From Candidatus Poribacteria bacterium (lineage in GTDB: Bacteria; Poribacteria; WGA-4E; WGA-3G), in assembly GCA_022827625.1 (NCBI GenBank), contig JAJEIE010000037.1:1-55098 (forward strand): a stretch of DNA of 55,098 bases, written 5' to 3'. How positions within the stretch are numbered: the stretch's first letter is position 1; every line of letters begins with the position of its first letter. The position numbers and the translations under genes were made by a program. The notes beneath the pieces were generated by a model. It did no database searches and was not told the DNA's origin. It saw only the letters and a program-made list of their open reading frames with translations. Positions 1 through 7,572 of this stretch are shown here, one piece after another.

Positions 1-246
1 AAAAGCGAAAAAAACCGAAAAAAAGGCGTAATTTTAGGTTTTTTCCTCTTTTTTTTGCATTTTTTTGTAACTTAAACTTGACAAAATGTGTTAAACGTCA
101 CCTTCGGGAAACGCGCCCTTGTGAGCCGTGGGTTCTCTCCATTTTCATCTATCGCAAATTATGGGAATTCGGTGGCAAAATCTGCTAACACGAGCGTCAT
201 CAAAGTCGAAACTGTTTTTTCAAGCTGGCCTCGCCGTAGTTACATT

Positions 247-288
247 AATATATAAATATATAACCCAAATATATAAATATATAACCCA
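247..288. repeat. Perfect 21-bp tandem duplication, two copies
   Basis: Two identical 21-bp units, 247-267 and 268-288, each made of AT-rich sequence ending in ACCCA. There are only two copies, with no obvious function; it could arise by replication slippage. Confidence 0.85.
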
Positions 289-405
289 GGTTGCTACTTA
301 TAGGATTTCGCGTACACAGACCCGTTTTTCAGTAAAAAGTGCTCATGAGCCGCGAAGGTATCGTCGTGCCAATTTGTGAAGTTTCAAAAAATAATTCGGT
401 AATAT

Positions 406-427
406 GGCGAGGTTAAGAAACCTCGCC
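406..427. repeat. Short hairpin, GGCGAGGTT stem
   Basis: GGCGAGGTT, loop AAGA, then AACCTCGCC: a perfect 9-bp stem. The same stem word recurs in the palindrome between convergent genes at 2511-2529, so this is probably a dispersed short hairpin of this genome. There is no T tract, so it is not a classical intrinsic terminator. Confidence 0.6.
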
Positions 428-522
428 AGCGACAGCAGGGCATCTGGTTTACCATAAATGACCCTGGGACACGGGTGTGTAAATATTTTGGCAGCGTTCC
501 CTGTATGCAGAGCTCAGACATA

Positions 523-644
523 GCACTCCGCTGGAGTGCCTTCACAGACACTGCTAATGACTATAGACATATCACGCCTCTGGCGTGAAGAGAACTCTAT
601 CTGAAAAACAACCTCTTTGCTCCAGCGGAGCAATATGTCTATAG
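523..644. repeat. Cluster of variable-stem hairpins inside the MITE-like element
   Basis: Three hairpins with different stems but related flanks. 523-539 is GCACTCC-GCT-GGAGTGC. 573-587 is CACGCC-TCT-GGCGTG, preceded by CTATAGACATAT and followed by AAGAG. 618-632, read on the minus strand, is TGCTCC-GCT-GGAGCA with the same CTATAGACATAT and AAGAG flanks. The flanks are conserved, while the stems differ but stay paired. Confidence 0.75.
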
Positions 645-676
645 AAAGGTTGTTGGAGTTCTCTTGCACTCCCGGG

Positions 677-708
677 GAATGCCATTAAGGCATTCATACC
701 GTTGATTT
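677..708 (-). repeat. Hairpin with conserved AAATCAACGGTAT flank
   Basis: On the minus strand, AAATCAACGGTAT (108 to 96 in the 600s) precedes GAATGCC-TTAAT-GGCATTC. The same flank precedes the tandem hairpins at 6135-6224, whose stems are different. Confidence 0.75.
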
Positions 709-787
709 GGGGTGCTATGTAAATTTCTGCCAAAAATCAATGCTTTGACAAAAACTTTACACACCCCTGGGACCCCAATAATTGGTA

Positions 788-816
788 TTGATATTCTTCG
801 TCTCTAATGATATAAT
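788..816 (+). promoter_or_regulatory. Sigma-70-type promoter for the AAA ATPase gene
   Basis: TTGATA at 788-793, a 17-bp spacer, then a consensus TATAAT at 811-816. Transcription would start near 823, leaving about 100 nt of leader before the ATG at 927. The promoter begins just outside the MITE-like element. Inferred from sequence only. Confidence 0.7.
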
Positions 817-926
817 TTTTTATATTCTCATAACCTCCCATATTTCTATAGATGTGTCGAGTAGGGGTGGGACCATCATTCATCAACGCGGCACTACTAT
901 AGAAAAGATCAGAAGATACTGAAAAA

Positions 927-2510
927 ATGAGACGTTTCGGAACCCAAGGCCGCCTTTATCCTGAAGATAACTACCTCGTTCCCCGGACAGCAGAGATTGC
1001 TGACTTTATTCGGCGCGTCAAAGAGGGGAAGTATATCGTTCTCTTCGCGCCCCGGCAAACTGGCAAAACCACCTTTTTCCAACTGGCACTTGAAGAACTC
1101 ACCGTCACAGATCCGACCTACTTTCCCATTCAACTCAATTTTGAGGTGTATGAGGGCTGTACTGCTACAGATTTTTACAGCGGTCTCACTGGCGATATTC
1201 ACGAAAAAATAACAGATGCCTTTCAAAAACGTGGACAGACACTGCCTGATGCCGTAATGCGCCTCTTGGAAACGACACAATTCACGAATCATCTCTCTCT
1301 GCGCACGTTTCTCAAAGCATTCGGGAAGGTTTTAAAGGATCAACGGGTTATCCTCATCATTGACGAGTTTGATGCGATTCCACGGAGTGCAGTGAAAGGG
1401 TTTCTTCGCGTACTTCGCGAAATCTATCTCTCCGGCAGGACGCGATGTCCGCATAGTGTCGGGATTATTGGGGTTAAAGACCTCACGCAGCTGGATTACG
1501 ACAGATCCATTTCGCCGTTCAATATCCAAGACGAGTTCCACTTGCCCAATTTCACCCTTGAACAAGTGCATGCGCTGCTGGCACAATATACCGATGAAGT
1601 CGGACAACGCTTTGCCCCAGAAGTTATTAAATCACTCCATAAGCAGACTGCCGGACAGCCGTTCCTTGTCAATCGATTTGCACAGATACTGACCGAGGAG
1701 ATGGATATCCCGAAAAATGAGACAATTACGATGACACACTTTTCAGAAGCATACGCAGAAATTCGAGAAGAAGATAACGCGAACCTCACGCATCTGATAA
1801 CAAATATTCATAGAGATTCGGGTTTTAAAAATATCCTAATGGAGATCGTTTCATACGAAAGAGGCGTGCGCTTCAATCCACGAAGGGAAATTATCAGTCA
1901 ACTCGCCACCTATGGGGTCATCGGAAAAGGGCCTGATGGTATGTGTCAAATTATCAACCCGATTTATCAGTACTGCATCCTACAGGCGTTCAAACCGGAG
2001 ATAAATGGATTGGAGGAGGACTACTTCCCTGAAGATACCGATTTCCTGGACTACCTCACGCCCACCGGACAGATTAACATGGAACGGCTCCTTGACAACT
2101 TCCGCGCTTTCATTGCCCGTGCGGGTTTTCGGATACTCCAAGTCCCAGATACCCCGAAAGAGTACGTCGGGCAAGATCTCCTCTATGCCTATCTGGATCA
2201 GTTTGTGGGTCTCATCCGTGGGGCAATGTATCTTGAAGTTCAAACGGGACGCGGCAGGATGGACCTCGTCATCCTCCACAACGCCCGAAAATACATCGTT
2301 GAGACCAAGATATGGGAGGGACCCCGATCCTATCAGGCTGGCAAAAAACAACTTGCGGCGTATCTCCAATTGGAAGGTGCCGCAGAGGGGTACTATGTTG
2401 TATTTGATCATCGTCAAGTGCCAGAGCCACGGGTAGAGACAGAAACAATCGAAGGCGTAAAGATTCGGAGTTACGTTATCCCGGTGATACAAAAACCACC
2501 TTCTTCGTAA
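927..2510 (+). CDS. AAA ATPase with C-terminal PD-(D/E)XK nuclease-like domain
   Basis: A 527-aa protein. The N-terminal half is a P-loop ATPase: Walker A APRQTGKTT at 41-49, Walker B VILIIDEFD at 141-148, and a TAGQPFLVNRF motif near 241-251, as in the AAA-like families often found with nuclease tails (AAA_35 / AAA-ATPase_like). The C-terminus has a PD-(D/E)XK-like signature: E437, D446 in GRGRMDL, then E459-T-K461, followed by a Q-rich helix. Proteins of this architecture are common, multicopy and poorly characterised; roles in DNA metabolism or defence are speculative. A strong promoter lies upstream and the gene appears monocistronic, ending 19 bp from the convergent SDR gene. There is no clear Shine-Dalgarno; the ATG at 927 begins the conserved region. 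Confidence 0.85.
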   Translation: MRRFGTQGRLYPEDNYLVPRTAEIADFIRRVKEGKYIVLFAPRQTGKTTFFQLALEELTVTDPTYFPIQLNFEVYEGCTATDFYSGLTGDIHEKITDAFQKRGQTLPDAVMRLLETTQFTNHLSLRTFLKAFGKVLKDQRVILIIDEFDAIPRSAVKGFLRVLREIYLSGRTRCPHSVGIIGVKDLTQLDYDRSISPFNIQDEFHLPNFTLEQVHALLAQYTDEVGQRFAPEVIKSLHKQTAGQPFLVNRFAQILTEEMDIPKNETITMTHFSEAYAEIREEDNANLTHLITNIHRDSGFKNILMEIVSYERGVRFNPRREIISQLATYGVIGKGPDGMCQIINPIYQYCILQAFKPEINGLEEDYFPEDTDFLDYLTPTGQINMERLLDNFRAFIARAGFRILQVPDTPKEYVGQDLLYAYLDQFVGLIRGAMYLEVQTGRGRMDLVILHNARKYIVETKIWEGPRSYQAGKKQLAAYLQLEGAAEGYYVVFDHRQVPEPRVETETIEGVKIRSYVIPVIQKPPSS

Positions 2511-2529
2511 GGGCGAGGTTACCTCGCCC
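2511..2529. terminator. Perfect palindrome filling the gap between convergent genes
   Basis: GGGCGAGGT-T-ACCTCGCCC is a perfect 9-bp stem. It occupies exactly the 19 bases between the stop of the AAA ATPase gene (2510) and the stop of the SDR gene (2530, minus strand). Its symmetry would let it act in both directions, but there is no T tract, so termination is inferred from position only. Confidence 0.45.
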
Positions 2530-3357
2530 CTACATCCCTTCCGCCTGTTTTAACAATTCCGCTAACCGATCGGCAAAACGGAGTTGGCTGTCGTCCTCTG
2601 GGGCATAGCCTATCACCTTCCGGGCATTGGCAATACTCCAGAATTTATGCGAATTGTCACTGATACCGTAGAAAATCTGAAACGGAATACCGTTTTCGTC
2701 CTCTATATTCTCCGTCTCAATGCTCTTGACGAAGAGTTGAACCTGATCCCGGATACTTAAATATGCGCCAAGTCCTCGGTGCATCGCCTTCAAATCGTCC
2801 GCCGAAGAATTCGCCATATCCGTTTCGCGCGGTCCACCGATACGGAGTTGGACGTTTTGCAGCTTCTTACCCTCAACATGCCCAGTGGCAAAGACAAAGC
2901 CGAGGTGCTCATAAGCCTCTTTCGCCCACCCGTAGAAGTTATCGGACAACGGACGCATGTCTGGTGTCACCACATCCCATTTATCTGCCCATATCAGCCG
3001 TTCATAATAGTCGGCGGCATGGTTGGAACTACACACAACAACGCGTCGGACGTCTGTCTCAACACAGGTTTGATAGAGGTTATACGCCATCTGAACGTTG
3101 GCGAGTTCGTTCTCAAAATTGCCGCCTTTGAAAGCGCAATGGACAACCGAATCAACGCCTTCAAAGTGGTGTCTGTATGCGTCTCGATCGGGATTAGTGA
3201 GTTCAGCAATCTGAATACCTTCAACTGCTTCGCCCTGTCGATTCGTGGTTTTCACGTCTAACAGCACGAGTTCATAGCGTTCGCGAAATTCGGGGAGCAT
3301 CCGTCCAGCGATATAGCCGGAGGCACCGGTGATAAGAACTTTTCTACGGTTTTCCAC
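2530..3357 (-). CDS. NAD-dependent epimerase/dehydratase (extended SDR)
   Basis: A 275-aa Rossmann-fold protein. The dinucleotide motif GASGYIAG (11-18) starts right after the first strand, and the catalytic YxxxK is Y142-K146 with an upstream Ser at 110-111. The family acts on nucleotide sugars or related secondary alcohols with NAD(P); the substrate cannot be told here. The start is GTG at 3357, supported by AAGGAG 8 nt upstream; an ATG 7 nt upstream is out of frame. The next upstream gene (3389-5071) ends 31 nt away on the same strand, so co-transcription is likely. Confidence 0.9.
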   Translation of the reverse strand: MENRRKVLITGASGYIAGRMLPEFRERYELVLLDVKTTNRQGEAVEGIQIAELTNPDRDAYRHHFEGVDSVVHCAFKGGNFENELANVQMAYNLYQTCVETDVRRVVVCSSNHAADYYERLIWADKWDVVTPDMRPLSDNFYGWAKEAYEHLGFVFATGHVEGKKLQNVQLRIGGPRETDMANSSADDLKAMHRGLGAYLSIRDQVQLFVKSIETENIEDENGIPFQIFYGISDNSHKFWSIANARKVIGYAPEDDSQLRFADRLAELLKQAEGM

Positions 3358-3388
3358 TAAACATCTCCTTATATTCCTTAAATTACTG

Positions 3389-5071
3389 CTAACTGCTAAT
3401 CGCCAATTTCTCTTTACAATGCCGTGCCAACGTCTTCATTTCCGCTATGATCTGTCCCTCAGTTTTCATCAGTTCGCTAAAGAAAGGCGGCACAGGTTGT
3501 TTATTAAAAAGCCACTGAAAAAAGGTCGGCTGTGCTTGTGACGGCAACTCAAAATGCCAAGTCGCTATGCGTGACGGCTCTATCCCTAAGTATTCAATTG
3601 AGAAATAGTGCCCTGTCTCCCCTTTAGTAACCGTGCCTTCATGGATATTCCCTGTGCTTCGCCTCCCGTAACTGACCATATAGACCCTACCGCTCTTTTG
3701 GTTGAGAACGGTATAACCGCCTACGTCAACGGCTTCGTTCCAACACTTCTCAAATCCATTTTTAGGGAGACGTTCTCGAAGCTCCTGAGCAGAACGGACG
3801 ACGAACTTGTTTTGATGCGGGGTTTTGATGATAAGGAACTCCTCATCCATCTCTTCTAAAGGTGGTTGCCCTATAAGCAGATCAACCGAATCCAAAGTCC
3901 AAATAATGTCATCCCGGGCACCCTTTGCCATGTTGTGATGTCTCTCCACAAATTCACCGTTCAGCGGGTGTAGGCGATAAGCACCACTACCGTTAAAGGT
4001 CTCGCGTAATTTACGCCGATGTTCTATGACGGGAAACCGTTTTTCAGAGACAGGTACTTCGAGTCGAAGTGTATAGCCCGTGTGTAAATCGGTTGTAAGG
4101 TTTAGCTGCGCTTGGCGGAGCTCCGCCAAGCGTGTCAAAGCGGTTTGGCTTTTAGATAAGACCCGCCCAATCAGGTACTGGCGGCGAAGCCCCGGAATCT
4201 CCGTGGCAAGACGTTCCAGCGTCGCGGCATCCAGTTCCTCTAACATAATTTTGTGCTCCCAACGGGTGCCGCGTTCATGCATTAAAATTTGGAACTGCTG
4301 TGTATCGCCAGCAGTCCGGATATATCCGAGCGCTGTCCAAGGGTCAAATGTTGCCCGGTAATTTCCACTGGTTTCGGCATCACCATTCGCCAAGATGCAA
4401 TCCCGCCGCTCATATCGAGAATAGAGTCCGAACTGAAATTCAAAGTTTTCATAGGGTGCCAAAGCCTCTCGCAAATCGCGTGCAAACTCGTTTCCACGCG
4501 CAAAACGTTTGAAAATTTTCTCAGTCTGCTGTGGTTGATTCAGCGCATCAAGGAACGTCCCGATAGGGATACCGCCCTCCTCCACACCCTCATCTTCGCT
4601 CTTTCCAAAGACTTTCGTTTTAGTTTTGAAAGGCGGGTTCTGTAGCGAGACATCCCGCTGCGAGACGAGCTGCAACGCCACATCATCCGCTACATTCTTG
4701 AGTGCTGGCGCATCACCGAGGATCCCAGCGAGTTTGACATCATCAATTTTTTCCGTCAAGTCCACACCACGTTTCAACTCAGCGAAATGGATGATGTCAT
4801 CAAGACTATATCGGAGCGGTGCGCTTGAAGAGAGGTTATCGTAGTTAGAGCGATGGAACCGAATGCGCGGCTTGATCCGAAAGACCGGTGTGAGACCATA
4901 ATCCTTCAATAACACATACAACGTGACGGTATAGGAATCCTCGTGGACCTTCTGTGCCAGAATGCCGTCCCGCTTCGCGTCATTGTCAGTGATCAACCGC
5001 TCTTGAACAAGGCGGCTATCGTTGCCAAAAATCATCATCCGATGTTCTTCTCTGTTGTCATCCACTAACAT
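3389..5071 (-). CDS. Uncharacterised 560-aa soluble protein
   Basis: I do not recognise this family. From the ATG at 5071 (AGGGAGG about 8 nt upstream) it encodes 560 residues; a longer reading into the ROK gene to 5278 is unlikely. There is no signal peptide or membrane segment. It is rich in charged residues (many R, E, K), with mixed alpha/beta character. A central segment has arginine- and glutamate-rich strands (RYERRD, then WEHKIMLEEL) superficially like triphosphate-tunnel (CYTH/VTC) strands. That is only suggestive, although CHAD genes, frequent CYTH partners, lie nearby. It sits 28 nt after the ROK kinase gene in a minus-strand cluster. Confidence 0.7.
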   Translation of the reverse strand: MLVDDNREEHRMMIFGNDSRLVQERLITDNDAKRDGILAQKVHEDSYTVTLYVLLKDYGLTPVFRIKPRIRFHRSNYDNLSSSAPLRYSLDDIIHFAELKRGVDLTEKIDDVKLAGILGDAPALKNVADDVALQLVSQRDVSLQNPPFKTKTKVFGKSEDEGVEEGGIPIGTFLDALNQPQQTEKIFKRFARGNEFARDLREALAPYENFEFQFGLYSRYERRDCILANGDAETSGNYRATFDPWTALGYIRTAGDTQQFQILMHERGTRWEHKIMLEELDAATLERLATEIPGLRRQYLIGRVLSKSQTALTRLAELRQAQLNLTTDLHTGYTLRLEVPVSEKRFPVIEHRRKLRETFNGSGAYRLHPLNGEFVERHHNMAKGARDDIIWTLDSVDLLIGQPPLEEMDEEFLIIKTPHQNKFVVRSAQELRERLPKNGFEKCWNEAVDVGGYTVLNQKSGRVYMVSYGRRSTGNIHEGTVTKGETGHYFSIEYLGIEPSRIATWHFELPSQAQPTFFQWLFNKQPVPPFFSELMKTEGQIIAEMKTLARHCKEKLAISS

Positions 5072-5099
5072 AGATGCACCCTCCCTTAACCGACAACTA

Positions 5100-6074
5100 T
5101 TATGCCGCTTCAGACCGCTGTCGTGCGAGTGCTGCTGCACCAAGAATACCCGAATTATCACCCAATTTTGCCCGAACAATCTGGACCCCGTCCAGTGTAT
5201 TCGGTAGCGAATACTTCTCCGCAGCAGCGCGAATATCCTCCAAGAATGTGTCGTCAAGTGCCTCAACAACCCCTCCACCTAACACAATCATCTCCGGATT
5301 CAAGAAATTTACGATCGAACCGATACCAATTCCAAGATACTTTGTCACTTTTTTGAAAACCTTTAAGGTTAACTTATCGTTTAGGCGAATCGCCTTCGCT
5401 AAAACCCCACTCCGAATAGCCCCAAGGTCGCCACCGGTGAGTTTGGAAATCACACTCTTCTTTCCCTTTTTCAGAATAGCCTTTCGGAATTGCTTTGTCA
5501 TCGCTGTCCGACTGGCGATTGCCTCTAAGCATCCACGCGTCCCGCAACCACACCGCGGTCCACCGGCTTTAACGATAATATGCCCGACCTCACCCGCCGT
5601 CTTGCTCGCACCGTGGAACAACTCACCCTGCAGAATAATGCCGCCGCCAATGCCAGTGCCTACAAAAATTCCGACGACGTTCTGAACACCCTTACCCGCA
5701 CCGAACACGTGTTCACCCAGTGTCCCGACGTTCACATCATTGTCAACAAACGTCGGAAAACCGAGGCGTGCTTCAAGTTCAGCCTTCAGTGGAACATCTC
5801 TCCAACCGAGGTTCGGCGCGAAAATGACAACGCCTGTCGCAGGGTCCAGCGGTCCGGGCGCGCCAATACCGATCGCCTGAATTGATTCAGCGGCAACGCC
5901 TGATTTGTCAATAGCTTTGCGGATACTGGCGGCAATCCGATCAATCACCTCGGATGCCCCTTTATTCGCTTTGGTTGGGACTTTGGCTGTCCCCAAGATA
6001 TGACCCTCTGCATCAATAACAGCGGATAGAATCTTGGTTCCCCCCATATCCACACCGATAACGTTCGTGCTCAT
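5100..6074 (-). CDS. ROK-family sugar kinase (glucokinase-like)
   Basis: A 324-aa ROK protein. It has the phosphate motif DMGGTK (9-14), GIGAPGPLD (69-77), the catalytic NDVN loop (112-115, D113), the glycine-rich GTGIGGGI (139-146), and the ROK zinc site H165 with C175, C177 and C182 inside GCGTRGCLE. These fit glucokinase or an N-acyl-hexosamine kinase phosphorylating a sugar with ATP in the cytoplasm; the exact sugar is not determinable. The start ATG at 6074 has AAGGAG about 10 nt upstream. It is followed, after 28 nt, by the uncharacterised 560-aa gene. Confidence 0.93.
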   Translation of the reverse strand: MSTNVIGVDMGGTKILSAVIDAEGHILGTAKVPTKANKGASEVIDRIAASIRKAIDKSGVAAESIQAIGIGAPGPLDPATGVVIFAPNLGWRDVPLKAELEARLGFPTFVDNDVNVGTLGEHVFGAGKGVQNVVGIFVGTGIGGGIILQGELFHGASKTAGEVGHIIVKAGGPRCGCGTRGCLEAIASRTAMTKQFRKAILKKGKKSVISKLTGGDLGAIRSGVLAKAIRLNDKLTLKVFKKVTKYLGIGIGSIVNFLNPEMIVLGGGVVEALDDTFLEDIRAAAEKYSLPNTLDGVQIVRAKLGDNSGILGAAALARQRSEAA

Positions 6075-6095
6075 TTATGACAATCTCCTTTTTTA

Positions 6096-6330
6096 TGGCT
6101 ATCAGCCGTCAGGGCGTTCCGCTTCGCGAATCAGAATCAACGGTATGAAGTGCTTATGCACTTCCAAATCAACGGTATAAAGCCTATAGAGGCTTTACCG
6201 GGGTATGAAGCCCGTGTGGGCTTCCCCGCACTTTCAGCAGTCAGTATTTCTCCAAAAATGTTTCTTTATGGAAAGAAAGATGTCCTTTGAAAGTCTTTGC
6301 TGACCGCTGATAGCCTTTTTGCTAACCGCT
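6096..6330. repeat. Long inverted-repeat element carrying a hairpin array
   Basis: The outer arms are inverted: TGGCTATCAGCCGTCAG near 6096-6112 pairs with CTGACCGCTGATAGCC near 6300-6315. The interior holds the three-hairpin array at 6135-6224. The arms resemble the heptamer-armed elements found elsewhere in the window. No gene is seen in this 254-bp gap. Confidence 0.6.
6135..6224 (+). repeat. Tandem array of three variable-stem hairpins
   Basis: Three hairpins repeat about every 30 bp, each led by AATCAACGGTAT or a variant. 6147-6164 is GAAGTGC-TTAT-GCACTTC. 6179-6196 is AAAGCCT-ATAG-AGGCTTT. 6207-6224 is GAAGCCC-GTGT-GGGCTTC. The spacer is conserved while the stems differ yet remain perfectly paired. 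A fourth member is at 677-708. Confidence 0.85.
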
Positions 6331-6886
6331 ATTTCGCTAAAAATGATAATAATTTCTGCTTGAAATCCCGTGTAGATAGATGCTCCCATTTTCTCAAAAA
6401 TGTCTCATAATCGGCTTTACGGGTTTCCTTAGTTCGGGCGATAAGCGTAGCAACACTGGGTGCTAAAACCTCTGCTCCCGCCCCATTCGCATAAGCGGTT
6501 AATACATCTAAAACAACGTCACAATCGTGGACATCGCCGAGTATCTCTTGTAAGTCAACGATGACAGCAAGGAACTCAACGTATCGGCTATCTGTTACTG
6601 GTTGTTGGCTCTCAGCGCATAGCAGTTGCGTATTGCTCTCTGTTACAAGGCGCTCTTGCTGACTGCTATTACGGTAAGCAACATGAAAAAGTTCCATGGT
6701 ATACCGAAGTCGTTTAATCGAAATCCGCATATTATGAAGTTCTTCGCGCCTCGCTGCATCTCGAATAAACGGCTCCCACGTCCAAACTTCCTCAATCTTT
6801 TGTGGGAGAATGATGCGGGCATTCTCGTGATAACTGCGCCCTGGCGCAACGCCAATGATTTTGTGTGCTTTTGCCACTTCATCCAC
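6329..6886 (-). CDS. CHAD-domain protein, C-terminal half
   Basis: A 185-aa helical protein matching the second helical bundle of a CHAD domain: LHNMRISIKRLRYTMELF near 50-67, then LQEILGDVHDCDVVLDVL. CHAD domains bind inorganic polyphosphate through basic residues on these helices. A complete CHAD domain contains two such bundles; the first is in the adjacent gene 6901-7425. The start is GTG at 6886, only 14 nt after the stop of the upstream gene and in another frame. The frame is closed by a stop about 30 nt upstream, so the two products are separate unless the ribosome shifts. No strong Shine-Dalgarno is visible, suggesting coupled translation. Confidence 0.8.
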   Translation of the reverse strand: MDEVAKAHKIIGVAPGRSYHENARIILPQKIEEVWTWEPFIRDAARREELHNMRISIKRLRYTMELFHVAYRNSSQQERLVTESNTQLLCAESQQPVTDSRYVEFLAVIVDLQEILGDVHDCDVVLDVLTAYANGAGAEVLAPSVATLIARTKETRKADYETFLRKWEHLSTRDFKQKLLSFLAK

Positions 6887-6900
6887 CAGATAAGATAATA

Positions 6901-7425
6901 TTAACGCTCTGTATCGGAGTTACAAACCGCTCCTACAAAAAACGCCAAAAACTCGGTCTCAAAATCGGTCGCTTCCAATTCTGTAAAGAGAGTCAGCATC
7001 GGCTTTCGGGCTTCCTCTCGTTCATGCCGTAAATGTGCAATAAGCCCGTGGATATCCGTCTGTTCTACCTCAGATAAGGTGTCCACTTCTCTTTGAAAAC
7101 GGGCGATCAGCACATCCAGATCTCGGACGGCTCCCATCGTCCGGGTTATCGCTTTTATCTTTTTGTAGTGTTTTTTGAACGGTTTTTCTCGAAAACAGTC
7201 GGCAAAATTGTCCATTGCGGCGCGTAGACGGCGAGAAGTGACACGCATATCGTGAACGAATTCAATATCAGTCCCGTCTTTGGCACCCTCTTTATAGGAC
7301 ATCATTTTTCGGAAATAATCCCCAATAATCCGTCTCGCGCAGACTTCTAATGTTTCGTCAGGCGAGATCCTTTTAATCCCCGGTTCTTTAATATCGTGCG
7401 TGGATATGATTTTTTCGCTTTGCAT
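6901..7425 (-). CDS. CHAD-domain protein, N-terminal half
   Basis: About 174 residues from ATG 7425, carrying the first CHAD bundle: EFVHDMRVTSRRLRAAMDNF followed by GAVRDLDVLIARF. This is the typical HxxRVxxRRLR polyphosphate-binding helix and the RDLDV turn. The protein stops where a normal CHAD domain would continue into the second bundle; that half is encoded by the next gene. A longer reading to 7482 is possible, but its N-terminus looks non-conserved. Start support is weak (GAG 8 nt upstream). Confidence 0.75.
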   Translation of the reverse strand: MQSEKIISTHDIKEPGIKRISPDETLEVCARRIIGDYFRKMMSYKEGAKDGTDIEFVHDMRVTSRRLRAAMDNFADCFREKPFKKHYKKIKAITRTMGAVRDLDVLIARFQREVDTLSEVEQTDIHGLIAHLRHEREEARKPMLTLFTELEATDFETEFLAFFVGAVCNSDTER

Positions 7426-7572
7426 CTCACATTCTCGTGTTGCGTACTGCCAGCATTGGCAAAAGATCGTAGTCCCAAGCATCGCGCCGGGTTTATTTGC
7501 TTGGGTGTTTCTTCATAGATATACGCCAAGTCACGTATTCACACAAACAACCTAAACGAACCGCAAGGAAAA

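Larger units (their letters stand above)
1..460. other. Non-coding AT-rich stretch
   Basis: No convincing gene is seen here. The first 80 bases are rich in A and T homopolymer runs. An open frame at 128-379 exists, but it contains a translated 21-bp tandem repeat, has no ribosome binding site and no recognisable domain, so I do not call it. A 9-bp-stem hairpin lies at 406-427. Confidence 0.6.
471..765. mobile_element. MITE-like element with IS256-like inverted ends
   Basis: The outer ends are inverted: GGGTGTGTAAA at 473-483 and TTTACACACCC at 756-766. Inner segments TTTTGGCAG (486-494) and CTGCCAAAA (728-736) are also inverted. The 8-mer CCTGGGAC occurs just outside both ends (463-470 and 766-773), which fits an 8-bp target duplication. 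GTGTGTAAA-type ends and 8-9 bp duplications are typical of IS256/Mutator-like transposons. The interior has no transposase and is packed with short hairpins. I infer a non-autonomous miniature element; the exact ends are uncertain by a few bases. Confidence 0.6.

Noticed and set aside
128-379. Open frame of 83 codons near the left edge
   Set aside because: No Shine-Dalgarno, no domain, contains a translated 21-bp tandem repeat, and lies in an AT-rich non-coding stretch.
5072-5278. N-terminal extension of the 560-aa minus-strand gene into the ROK gene
   Set aside because: It would overlap the ROK coding region by 179 bp, while ATG 5071 has a good ribosome binding site.
6135-6224. CRISPR array
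   Set aside because: Units are only about 30 bp, spacers are not unique sequences but palindromes, there are just three units and no cas genes.
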